Below, piece after piece: positions 1-6,873 of a DNA stretch of 9,941 bases; position 1 is the first letter of the stretch, and the number at the start of each line of letters is the position of its first letter. Source of the stretch: an uncultured Flavobacteriales bacterium (GTDB lineage: Bacteria > Bacteroidota > Bacteroidia > Flavobacteriales_D > Sanyastnellaceae); contig CALKHD010000160.1 in the NCBI GenBank assembly GCA_938092195.1, positions 1-9,941 of the forward strand. Direction: 5' to 3'. The position numbers and the translations under genes were made by a program. The notes beneath the pieces were generated by a model. The model had not been told where the DNA came from. It worked only from the letters and a program-made list of their open reading frames with translations, and ran no database searches.

Positions 1-1788
1 ATCTGCGGTCAATCGCTTGGGGTCCACTTCCACGGTGCAACCTGGCACAGAGATGGGCAAGGCGAGGGTATAAGTGGGGTGGGTCCAAGGCCATGCTTTT
101 TGAAGCGATTCGCCGTCTTTCAGAGGGCGGTGGCCTTGCGTGACCACCTGGGGAATGTGGTGATCCATGGTGGTGCCATCGGCTGTGGTGATTCTCACAT
201 CCACAGGGAGTGGGAGGGGCCCGATTCTTTCCAACTCAATGAAGGTGCTGTCGCTGGTGATCCGGACAGAGGTCAAAGCGACATCGACGTGGTGAGTGGA
301 ATGCAGCATGTACTGGAAATAGGTGTCCAGTTCTAGGCCACTTTCCCTTTCCATCACCCGCTTGAAGTCCACGGGGCCGGGGTGCTTGAACGACCATTCT
401 TCGAAGTACCGTTTGACGCCCGCGTTGCGGGCTTCTTCGCCAATGATGGCGCCGAGCTGGTTCAGCAAAACTTCTCCTTTGCTGTACGCTCCCGTACCGT
501 ATGCGCGGTTGGTGACGTAGTGATCGGCGTGGGTAGCGAGGGGTTCTTCTCCTCCGTCCCTGACCAGATTCAAATACCCGCCATAGGCCCAATAGTGGGG
601 CTGCTCTCGGGATTCATTGAACTCTTCGGCCAAGAACTCGGATTCTATCCATGAGGTGAATCCTTCATCCATCCACTCGTGCAGGCTCTCATTGGTGGCC
701 AACAAACCTTGGAACCAAGCGTGGGCCATTTCGTGGGCCGTCACGCCGACCAAGCTTCGCAGGTTGCGGTTGCCACGAATCAAAGTGCACATGGGGTATT
801 CCATGCCACCATCGCCGCCTTCAATGACGGTGTACTGTGGCCAAGGATATGCGCCCACATTCTCAGAGTAGTAGACCATGGCGCGCTCTGTGATGGCTGG
901 GAGCTCATCCCAAGCGCCGTAGCTCGTGTCGTTTTGGTGAATGAAGTGAAGGGTGGGGCCATTGTCCACTTGGCGGATGGTGTGCACGAAATCGGGGTCT
1001 GCAGCCCAAGCAAAATCGTGGACGTTTTCGGCCTCAAAATGCCAGTGCAATTCACCCTCTGAAGGCGTCTCTACATCCGCGTATCCGTGCCCGCATTCGC
1101 TCGGGTTTTTCAACACGCCAGTGCCTCCAACCATGTAGGCGGCATCCAAATGAATGGTGACATCGAAGTCTCCCCAAATTCCGTGAAACTCGCGCCCCAC
1201 GTATGGATTGGTGTGCCAACCATGGTGGTCGTACTCGCAGGCTTTGGGGTACCACTGGGTCATGCTCAGTTCGACGCCTTGGGCATTCATCCAGCCGGAG
1301 CGGCGCACCTGCCGAGGCACTTGCGCGTCCCATTCGAGGTGAATTCGAACTTTCTTTCCTGGGGCGAGTGCTTTTGGCAAATCCAACCAGCCGATGGTGC
1401 CATCGGTGGTGAAGTTGGCCGCTGTTTTGCCCACTTCTGCAGTATGAACCTTGATCCAACCCCATTCGTCTTCGGGCAAGTTGCCAATGCGGTCGCCGAC
1501 ACGTCGATCGGGGTCTGCAATGTTGCGGCTCCGCACGTCCATCATGCTTCCGGGCTGGAAGGCATTGAAGAACAAATGAAAAGGAATCCGTTCCAGGCGG
1601 TCTGGGCTGTGGTTGGTATAGACAAGGTCCATGACACCTGCGTACTGATGCTGAGGGGCATCCACGGAGATGTCCATGGTGTAGTCCACCTCTTGTTGCC
1701 AGCCTGGATATTGGGCGGACAGGAGAGAGGGAACGAGAAGAAAAATTGGCGCAGCGGTGCTACGCAAGATTGATTTCAGTCCATTCAT
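1..1788 (-). CDS. Secreted M1-family zinc metallopeptidase (aminopeptidase-like), 3' end cut by window edge
   Basis: This reading frame is open from an ATG at 1788 to the window edge, giving 596 visible residues. It begins with a signal peptide (hydrophobic stretch about residues 12-23, likely cleavage after LLSA before QYPGW), so it should be exported. The gluzincin zinc site is complete: HEMAH at 352-356, and the third ligand E375 in DEGF, giving the canonical HEXXH-X18-E spacing. GGMEYP at 327-332 is the substrate-anchoring equivalent of GAMEN, and Y435 in AYSKGEV is the expected transition-state tyrosine, 60 residues after E375. From family knowledge, such proteins trim peptides from the N-terminus outside the cytoplasm; the substrate is unknown. 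The visible end (PTYTLALP...EVDPKR) resembles the family's C-terminal region, so probably only a short tail is missing, though a T9SS tail beyond the edge cannot be excluded. There is no clear Shine-Dalgarno sequence. It follows the DUF2461 gene by 21 nt. Confidence 0.93.
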   Translation of the reverse strand, partial: MNGLKSILRSTAAPIFLLVPSLLSAQYPGWQQEVDYTMDISVDAPQHQYAGVMDLVYTNHSPDRLERIPFHLFFNAFQPGSMMDVRSRNIADPDRRVGDRIGNLPEDEWGWIKVHTAEVGKTAANFTTDGTIGWLDLPKALAPGKKVRIHLEWDAQVPRQVRRSGWMNAQGVELSMTQWYPKACEYDHHGWHTNPYVGREFHGIWGDFDVTIHLDAAYMVGGTGVLKNPSECGHGYADVETPSEGELHWHFEAENVHDFAWAADPDFVHTIRQVDNGPTLHFIHQNDTSYGAWDELPAITERAMVYYSENVGAYPWPQYTVIEGGDGGMEYPMCTLIRGNRNLRSLVGVTAHEMAHAWFQGLLATNESLHEWMDEGFTSWIESEFLAEEFNESREQPHYWAYGGYLNLVRDGGEEPLATHADHYVTNRAYGTGAYSKGEVLLNQLGAIIGEEARNAGVKRYFEEWSFKHPGPVDFKRVMERESGLELDTYFQYMLHSTHHVDVALTSVRITSDSTFIELERIGPLPLPVDVRITTADGTTMDHHIPQVVTQGHRPLKDGESLQKAWPWTHPTYTLALPISVPGCTVEVDPKRLTAD

Positions 1789-1809
1789 GGCGGTGTGCAA
1801 GTTAGTCCA

Positions 1810-2493
1810 TCATCCCGCCTGTAAACCGGAGCGGAGGAATGCCCGCATGGGGGCGGCGGCTTTGAAATGGGCCATGACTTGTTCGACAAGGTTGTCTTGA
1901 AGAAGCGCTTTGGCCGGCAACTCGGCCATGTAGAAGAATTGCTTGTTCATGATGTGCGGACAGACCTCGGCCGCCGCCTGAAATTCTTTGGGGAGGCGAA
2001 CGTTTCGCTCTCCCAATACGGCCCCGTAATGCCCAGAAAAACCGGGGTCTTCCATCAGCGCATTGAACGCCATGGGGTCGGCTGCGATTTTTTCCCGCAA
2101 GAAGTACAGGTCTTCTTTCTCGACCCAATAGGCTCCGCCTCCAATCATCACCTTGTGGGCATCTGCATGGAAGTACAGACCGGGATCCCCCGATTTTTTT
2201 CCGCCAGGGGCAATCCCTGCTGAAGCGTGTAGCTTGTAAGGGGTTTTGTCTTTGGAGAAACGTGTATCGCGGTGGATTCGGAAAATGCAATGCTTGGGCG
2301 CGAGCTCATCGAAGCCAGGTTCGTTTTCTGCGCAAGCTGCGATCAACTCTGTCACAAAGGCCTTAAAGGGGTCGCGCACATGGTCCTCGTAGTCTTTTTT
2401 ATGCTCCGCATACCACTCGCGGTCATTGTGGGCTTCAAGACCTTGGAAAAAAGAATGGAACTGGGACGAGAAGTGCTTGGGCATTACGGACAT
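1810..2493 (-). CDS. DUF2461 (TIGR02453) family protein
   Basis: This 227-aa protein shows the hallmarks of the DUF2461 family: an N-terminal FFQGLEAHNDREWY segment (about 15-28), the conserved core FRIHRDTRFSKDKTPYK (71-87), then a glycine-rich GLYFHADAHKVMIGGGAYW stretch and an LREKI helix. The length is typical for the family. It has no signal peptide or membrane segment, so it is likely cytoplasmic. The biochemical function of the family is not established, and I do not assign one. The gene overlaps the upstream glycosyltransferase gene. The first ATG (2493) lies about 10 nt after a GGAGG. A second in-frame ATG at 2484 (residue 4) shares one base with the upstream TAA in a TAATG arrangement typical of translational coupling, so the true start could be either. 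The secreted M1 peptidase gene follows 21 nt downstream. Confidence 0.88.
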   Translation of the reverse strand: MSVMPKHFSSQFHSFFQGLEAHNDREWYAEHKKDYEDHVRDPFKAFVTELIAACAENEPGFDELAPKHCIFRIHRDTRFSKDKTPYKLHASAGIAPGGKKSGDPGLYFHADAHKVMIGGGAYWVEKEDLYFLREKIAADPMAFNALMEDPGFSGHYGAVLGERNVRLPKEFQAAAEVCPHIMNKQFFYMAELPAKALLQDNLVEQVMAHFKAAAPMRAFLRSGLQAG

Positions 2494-3995
2494 GGAAGGG
2501 CATCCTCCACGGCGTAAATCATGATTCGCTCAGAGGAGTTGATGGGGTTGAGTTGACTGAGCCACCGATCTATGCGTCCCGCTTGGATGGTGGTGACATA
2601 CCGAATGTCGGGCATCGCAGTTTTGTAGGCTTGAACGGCTTCGCCCAAGTGTTGATGGCCTTGAAACAGCAAAAATTCGGGAGGATGGGCGCACCACTGG
2701 GCCGCCACTTTTAAAGGGTCTTCGCCTTTTCCATCTCTCCGGTTGTCAGTGTGGTACGTTCCCCAGGTTCCAGAATAGAATTGAGGGGGCATCGCACCAC
2801 TGTCGACTTGAATCATGGCGAAGTGTTGGGCGTTGTTGTCATGCAAAAAGGACATGGCACATACGCGGCTTTTCTTGGCTTCATAGGTCAAGGTGAAGGG
2901 CAAGACCAACAAGTTGATGCCCCAAAAAACACCCCACAAGGAGGTGTGAAGGCGGGGCCTGCGCGACCACCATTGGCTTTGGTCTTTCCAAGTCTGCCAG
3001 CCCACCGCGCCCAATGCAACAAGGGCAGGGACAATGGGCAAAATGAACCGCTCTTGCTTGTTGATGAATGCACTGTGAAACAACAGAAACGCGGCCACGG
3101 GAACAAGGACGCGCCACCAAACAACGGACGCGGACCTCCCCCTGTGGAACGCTCCCCACAGCAGCATGATGCTGGCCGGAGGGATCAGCAAACCGAGCAA
3201 GGTCAAGAGGTACTGATACCAAGGGCCCTTGGGGTAATTGCCAGCATGGGTTTGGTTGTATTCGATGTAACCTCTGAGCTGGACAAACGGCTCACCCCAC
3301 ACAAAGAGGTCGGGACTTTGGGCGACAAAAAACGTGACCAACGCGGTGGTCCCGATTCCCAGCAGTTCCCGCCATTTGCCCTCCAGAATGAGTACTGGAG
3401 CCAATGCCAAACCAATGATGCCACATTGATACCTCAGGCCTGTGGCGATGCCAATGCCGATGCCCGCAAAAAGGATTTCTTTCCAACCCAACTCCCTTTG
3501 CTTGGCCAGCATCCAAAAGGCGAGCATCAATGGCGGTATGCTCACCATTTCCACCAATTGATGTACGCCGAGCAATGGCCAAAGGCCACCGGCTGCCAGC
3601 ATCCATGCGACGTGCACGGCTGTCTTGGGTTGCCTAGGAGAGAGTGCCCGGGACAGCAGATAACCCAAAACGATGGTCAGGCACCCAAACAAACCGTGGA
3701 GCAGACGTATCCAAAGCATTTGCGCCTTTGGGTTGTCGATCCCCATCCACTCCAGCGCAGAGAACACCAGGAATTGAGAGCCCACGTAGGTGAAGTTGGC
3801 GGGTTTGGCTACAGGGGTACCAGATTGATTCCAGGGCAACCAATTGTTGTAGTCTTCACCGTCTATCCAGCTTGATGCCGCCTCGACGACCAAAAAGTGG
3901 TCGTCGTGCATCATGTAACCTGTGCTGAATTGAGCGGCGATGAGGCGCAAAATCAAGCCGGCGAACAAGGGAGCCAGAAGGGGATGCCGCTGCAT
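2484..3995 (-). CDS. GT22-like integral-membrane mannosyltransferase (GT-C fold)
   Basis: This 503-aa polytopic membrane protein has about ten hydrophobic segments between residues 5 and 370, then a soluble C-terminal domain (about 371-503). Two features match the GT22 (ALG9/PIG-B-like) family of lipid-phosphate-sugar-dependent glycosyltransferases. One is an acidic first-loop motif HDDHF (30-34) followed by E38, comparable to the HPDE/HEDE catalytic loop. The other is NKQERFILP (312-320), comparable to the HKExRF motif. TGLRYQ at 185-190 also fits. Bacteroidota genomes commonly carry such genes, annotated as mannosyltransferase or GT39-like. The acceptor, perhaps a cell-envelope glycan or glycoprotein, is not visible from the sequence. 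The gene begins 8 nt after the ribH stop and runs into the DUF2461 gene, so it is probably co-transcribed. I am confident of the GT-C class and less so of mannose as donor sugar. Confidence 0.83.
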   Translation of the reverse strand: MQRHPLLAPLFAGLILRLIAAQFSTGYMMHDDHFLVVEAASSWIDGEDYNNWLPWNQSGTPVAKPANFTYVGSQFLVFSALEWMGIDNPKAQMLWIRLLHGLFGCLTIVLGYLLSRALSPRQPKTAVHVAWMLAAGGLWPLLGVHQLVEMVSIPPLMLAFWMLAKQRELGWKEILFAGIGIGIATGLRYQCGIIGLALAPVLILEGKWRELLGIGTTALVTFFVAQSPDLFVWGEPFVQLRGYIEYNQTHAGNYPKGPWYQYLLTLLGLLIPPASIMLLWGAFHRGRSASVVWWRVLVPVAAFLLFHSAFINKQERFILPIVPALVALGAVGWQTWKDQSQWWSRRPRLHTSLWGVFWGINLLVLPFTLTYEAKKSRVCAMSFLHDNNAQHFAMIQVDSGAMPPQFYSGTWGTYHTDNRRDGKGEDPLKVAAQWCAHPPEFLLFQGHQHLGEAVQAYKTAMPDIRYVTTIQAGRIDRWLSQLNPINSSERIMIYAVEDALPCP

Positions 3996-4003
3996 GAACG
4001 AAG

Positions 4004-4516
4004 TCAGATGCCGATTCCCCAGTTGTCCCGGGCATTCAGCTTTTTCCGGAGCTTGGCCATTTCCAGGGCTGCCACGGCAGCTTCCGTGCCTTTGTTGCCA
4101 TGAACGCCACCCGACCTAGCGCGGCTTTGTTCGATGTTGTCATCGGTCAAAACACAAAAAACAGCGGGGCGGTCTGCGTCCATTCCGGCGCGCAAAACGC
4201 CCGATGCTGCGGACTGACAAACAAAATCAAAGTGGGCGGTCTCTCCGCGGATCACACTGCCAATGGCAATGGCTGCGTCGCATTGGGCGTGCTTGAACAG
4301 CCATTGACAGCCAAGGGGGAGTTCAAAGCTTCCAGGAACGTCATGCACAATGACATCGGCAACACCGGCTGCCTTGAGCACCTCAAGGGCGCCATCACGA
4401 AGGGCGTGCGTGATTTCTGGGTTCCACTTGGACACCACAAGGCCTATGCGCAGTCCTTGACAGTCTTTCAATGCCTCCTGATCGAAGGAGGAAAGGTCGT
4501 GACCTTCGGTGGCCAT
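4004..4516 (-). CDS. ribH: 6,7-dimethyl-8-ribityllumazine synthase
   Basis: This 170-aa protein catalyses the penultimate step of riboflavin synthesis. It condenses 5-amino-6-ribitylamino-uracil with 3,4-dihydroxy-2-butanone 4-phosphate to give 6,7-dimethyl-8-ribityllumazine. Family motifs are all present: SKWNPEIT (29-36, the aromatic and Asn that hold the pyrimidine), VPGSFELP (60-67), IRGETAHFDFV (89-99, with H95 as the expected general acid/base), and the phosphate-binding region VLTDDNIEQSRARSGG...GNKG (122-143), where R134 aligns with the conserved arginine. The extra 15-20 residues at the N-terminus are common in Bacteroidota. It lies 6 nt after the TPR gene and 8 nt before the GT22-like gene. 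No other rib gene is in the window, so the pathway is scattered, as is usual in this phylum. No FMN riboswitch is visible upstream. Confidence 0.97.
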   Translation of the reverse strand: MATEGHDLSSFDQEALKDCQGLRIGLVVSKWNPEITHALRDGALEVLKAAGVADVIVHDVPGSFELPLGCQWLFKHAQCDAAIAIGSVIRGETAHFDFVCQSAASGVLRAGMDADRPAVFCVLTDDNIEQSRARSGGVHGNKGTEAAVAALEMAKLRKKLNARDNWGIGI

Positions 4517-4522
4517 GAAGAA

Positions 4523-5203
4523 TCAGCGCGCGGCGATCGAAGCCGCCAAACCTTCAGCTGTGAGTTGAAGATTGGAAGTGGGGTAATCCGTTGCGATGCG
4601 AGAAAGCTTGCTCTTGGCAGCAGCCTCGTCTCCCAACTCCAAGTCCACCAGAGCGCCTTTATAGAGGGCAATGGGGGTGAGGTAATCTTCACCCAATGAG
4701 CTGGAGGATTTGCCAATGGCATTGTTAAAGGCGCTTTGGGCAGCATCGTAGTTGCCCAGTTCCACTTCGCAGTCTCCAATGTTGATGTGGGCGATGGCCG
4801 AGAGAATGTCATCTGCCAAACTCGCTCCGGAGAAAGCTTCGATGGCGCCCACGAAGTCGCCTTGACCGCGAAGGATCACACCCATTTCATAACCAGCACG
4901 GGCAGCAGCTTTGGTTCCACCGTGGTCTTCGGAAATTTCCAAAAGACCGGCGTAGAGACCATCTCCGTTGAGGGCCAGGTCTACACTGTCCATCATGAAG
5001 TATTGTTCTGCGCGCCATGCATCTTCATTCGCGGCGAGCTCAGCAGGCTCCACGATGAATTTGCCATAGCCAACGATGGCGACAATGACGAGTGCCACCG
5101 CAGCAATGGCGATGACTAGATTGCGGCTGTTGTTTTCAATGAACTGCTCGGTCTTACCGGTCAATTCTTGAACTGAAGCGCCTTGGTTGTTCTCTTCGGC
5201 CAT
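4523..5203 (-). CDS. Membrane-anchored tetratricopeptide-repeat protein
   Basis: This 226-aa protein has a short polar N-terminus (1-27), one strongly hydrophobic helix (28-47, in NLVIAIAAVALVIVAIVGYG), and an alpha-helical periplasmic-type domain. Degenerate TPR units can be seen at about 99-130 (ending GDFVGAIEAF), 134-167 (ending GNYDAAQSAF) and 175-211 (ending GDEAAAKSKL...YPTS). The layout resembles the YfgM-like tetratricopeptide proteins, in which a single N-terminal anchor carries a TPR domain used for protein-protein contacts. The partner is unknown. Bacteroidota often carry a TPR gene of this kind directly before ribH and divergent from recF, as here, which supports the call. It is the first gene of the minus-strand block and starts at an ATG 146 bp from the recF ATG. 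No strong Shine-Dalgarno sequence precedes it; the nearest is AGGA about 14 nt upstream. Confidence 0.87.
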   Translation of the reverse strand: MAEENNQGASVQELTGKTEQFIENNSRNLVIAIAAVALVIVAIVGYGKFIVEPAELAANEDAWRAEQYFMMDSVDLALNGDGLYAGLLEISEDHGGTKAAARAGYEMGVILRGQGDFVGAIEAFSGASLADDILSAIAHINIGDCEVELGNYDAAQSAFNNAIGKSSSSLGEDYLTPIALYKGALVDLELGDEAAAKSKLSRIATDYPTSNLQLTAEGLAASIAAR

Positions 5204-5282
5204 GGAGAAATCGTATCCTGTTTACGTTCGTTGATGTGGTCCGGGATTCAACGTTGAAAACCCTTCGCATCGCATCTGCGGA

Positions 5283-5310
5283 CAAAAGCCCACTTTTGCA
5301 GACGGCAAAA
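5283..5310. repeat. Interlocked inverted repeats in the recF/TPR divergent spacer
   Basis: CAAAAG (5283-5288) pairs with CTTTTG (5293-5298) across a 4-nt loop. The same central arm, read as TTTTGC (5294-5299), also pairs with GCAAAA (5305-5310) across a 5-nt loop. One arm can therefore pair with either neighbour. The repeats overlap the candidate minus-strand -7 box and a near-match plus-strand -7 box (CACTTTTG, 5291-5298). They could be an operator, or simply two opposed promoter elements sharing the TTTTG sequence. Confidence 0.45.
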
Positions 5311-5335
5311 ATAGCCAAAGTGAACGAGTCCGAAA
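5306..5335 (-). promoter_or_regulatory. Candidate Bacteroidota-type promoter for the TPR-ribH operon
   Basis: On the minus strand, TATTTTTG (5313 down to 5306) matches the Bacteroidota -7 consensus TAnnTTTG exactly. A TTTC one mismatch away from the -33 TTTG lies 18 nt upstream (5335-5332). Transcription would begin near 5299, giving a leader of about 95 nt before the TPR ATG at 5203. The -33 element is weak, so this is a prediction only. Confidence 0.38.
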
Positions 5336-5349
5336 CCTTCCCCACAAGC

Positions 5350-6492
5350 ATGCGCCTCACACGGTTGCAATTGCTGGATTTCAAGAACCACGAAGAGGTG
5401 GAATTGGATCTGTGCCCGCAGGTCAATTGCTTCCTTGGGGACAATGGAACAGGCAAAACGAATGTGTTGGATGCCATCCATTATCTCGGGAACGCAAAGG
5501 GCTACTTCAACCCCATTGACTCTCAAAACATTCGACATGGGCGAGAGGCGTTTTTGGTGGAGGGGACTTTTTCTCTGACCAACGAACACGGTGAGGAGTT
5601 GGACAAAGTGGCTTGTGCAGTGGCCAAGGCTCAGAAGAAACGACTGAAGCGCAATGGAAAGGCCTACGACAAGTTGGCCGATCACGTCGGCCGGTATCCA
5701 GTGGTGATGATTGCGCCTGCCGATTCAGTTTTGGTGTTGGAGGGCAGCGAGGTCCGACGAAAGTGGATGGACATGGTCATCAGCCAATATGACCGGCCAT
5801 ACTTGGACCGTCTGATTCAATACCATCACTTGGTGCAGCAGCGCAACAATTTGCTTCGGTATTTCGCTGAAAACCGAACTTGGGACGAAGATCAGCTGGC
5901 CCCTTGGGACGAGAGAATGGTTCCCCTGGCCGAGGCCATTGGAGAGGAGAGAAGTCTGTTTTTGGATGAATTTGAGCCCGAATTTCAGCGCATCCATGCG
6001 GGGCTGTGCCGGGGCAAAGAAGAAGTGAGGCTATCGCGACTCACCCGCGTTGAAAAGGACAGTTTTGGGGAAGCTTTGATGGAAGCCAGGGACAACGACC
6101 GAAGGCTGCGAAGGTCCACGGTGGGCATCCACAAAGACGACATTGACTTCAGAATTGGAGACCATCCTCTGAAGCGATTTGGAAGCCAAGGCCAGCAGAA
6201 GACGTTTTTGCTTGCGCTCAGGTTGGCCCAAGTGGAGCACTTGGCCAAACGCGTTGGGAGGCGGCCCATTTTGCTGCTCGATGACATTTTCGACAAAATC
6301 GATGCGCACCGGGCTGGGGCTTTGATGGAGACGCTTGGCAAGGCTCGGTTTGGTCAAGTCTTCATTTCAGACACCCACCGCGAGCGAATTCCAGAGTTGT
6401 TGAAGGCGAGTGACGTTCCGTTTTCTTCTTGGTGGGTGGATGGCCAAGGCATGACATCCGTGGATGTGGCCCCTCAAATGGAGGCATCATGA
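5350..6492 (+). CDS. recF: DNA replication and repair protein RecF
   Basis: This SMC/ABC-like ATPase of 380 aa works with RecO and RecR to load RecA at single-strand gaps. The start at 5350 gives the canonical N-terminus MRLTRLQLLDFKNHEEVEL. The frame remains open for 38 codons further upstream, but that stretch is not RecF-like. Walker A is GDNGTGKT (30-37). The ABC signature-like region is RFGSQGQQKT (276-285). Walker B with its acidic D-loop is PILLLDDIFDKID (306-318), followed by FISDTH (338-343) around the conserved histidine loop. The length is near the family norm of about 360-370. No Shine-Dalgarno sequence is visible. The recF stop overlaps the next gene by ATGA, so the two are translationally coupled. 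The gene diverges from the TPR-ribH block. Confidence 0.97.
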   Translation: MRLTRLQLLDFKNHEEVELDLCPQVNCFLGDNGTGKTNVLDAIHYLGNAKGYFNPIDSQNIRHGREAFLVEGTFSLTNEHGEELDKVACAVAKAQKKRLKRNGKAYDKLADHVGRYPVVMIAPADSVLVLEGSEVRRKWMDMVISQYDRPYLDRLIQYHHLVQQRNNLLRYFAENRTWDEDQLAPWDERMVPLAEAIGEERSLFLDEFEPEFQRIHAGLCRGKEEVRLSRLTRVEKDSFGEALMEARDNDRRLRRSTVGIHKDDIDFRIGDHPLKRFGSQGQQKTFLLALRLAQVEHLAKRVGRRPILLLDDIFDKIDAHRAGALMETLGKARFGQVFISDTHRERIPELLKASDVPFSSWWVDGQGMTSVDVAPQMEAS

Positions 6493-6821
6493 ATCGGGGA
6501 GGCAGAACCAGACGCGGAAGGGGACGAAACACTGGAAAGGGTGAGGCGGTTTCTTTGGGCGATGCGCTGAGCGAGTGGCTGAGGCTGAGTGGCCACGGGG
6601 CCAAATTGGACGATGCCCGAGCCGAAGCTGCATGGCGCGAGGTCATGGGTGAAGCTGTGGCCCGAAAAACGCGCTACTTAAAAGTCAGAGGCGGTGTGAT
6701 GACCATCGAATTGGATTCAGCCCCCATGAAGGAAGAATTCATGATGGCGCGTTCCCGCATTCGGACTTTGCTCAATGGACACCTTGGCCGAGATCTGGTT
6801 CGCGAGGTGATCATCCGCTGA
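6489..6821 (+). CDS. DUF721 protein, DciA-like
   Basis: This 110-aa protein starts at an ATG that overlaps the recF TGA (ATGA), with a clear GGAGG 4 nt before it, which fixes the start. An in-frame ATG further upstream at 6429 lies inside recF and gives no family similarity. The DUF721 core runs from about residue 21: a helix (LGDALSEWLRLSG), then AAWREVMGEAVARKT (47-61), YLKVRGGVMTIELDSAPMKEEF (63-84), and a C-terminal ARSRIRTLLNGHLGRDLVREVIIR. DUF721 contains DciA, the ancestral loader of the replicative helicase DnaB in bacteria lacking DnaC or DnaI, and members often sit beside recF. That role is plausible here but not shown by the sequence. The first 17 residues (MNRGGRTRRGRGRNTGK) form a strongly basic tail that may bind nucleic acid. 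Confidence 0.87.
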   Translation: MNRGGRTRRGRGRNTGKGEAVSLGDALSEWLRLSGHGAKLDDARAEAAWREVMGEAVARKTRYLKVRGGVMTIELDSAPMKEEFMMARSRIRTLLNGHLGRDLVREVIIR

Positions 6822-6858
6822 ATTCATCGCCGGCTGATCGCTCCTTGGCCGCGGGGGC

Positions 6859-6866
6859 TATCTTTG
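6859..6866 (+). promoter_or_regulatory. Candidate -7 box just before the methyltransferase gene
   Basis: TATCTTTG is an exact match to the Bacteroidota -7 consensus TAnnTTTG. It ends 7 nt before the ATG at 6874, so transcription from it would start at or very near the start codon. No convincing -33 TTTG is found at normal spacing; the only TTG (6845-6847) is just 11 nt away. Confidence 0.3.
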
Positions 6867-6873
6867 CAATCCC

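Noticed and set aside
1087..1773. Plus-strand open frame of 228 codons antisense to the M1 peptidase gene
   Set aside because: The minus strand encodes a complete M1 domain with signal peptide across the same bases, and the plus-strand translation has no recognisable domain.
2751..3875. Plus-strand open frame of 374 codons antisense to the glycosyltransferase gene
   Set aside because: It lies wholly inside a well-supported membrane-protein gene, is hydrophilic and rich in Gln/His/Pro, and shows no family motif. Long antisense frames are expected opposite hydrophobic, GC-rich genes.
4100..4699. Plus-strand open frame of 199 codons across ribH and the TPR gene
   Set aside because: It crosses two well-supported minus-strand genes and the gap between them, and the translated sequence resembles no family.
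5236..5349. Extension of recF to an upstream ATG at 5236
   Set aside because: The extra 38 residues do not resemble RecF, the ATG at 5350 gives the canonical N-terminus, and the extension would cover the candidate promoter region.
4517..5349. FMN riboswitch upstream of ribH
   Set aside because: The 6-nt gap before ribH cannot hold one, and the 146-bp spacer upstream of the TPR gene lacks the recognisable conserved FMN (RFN) element sequence.
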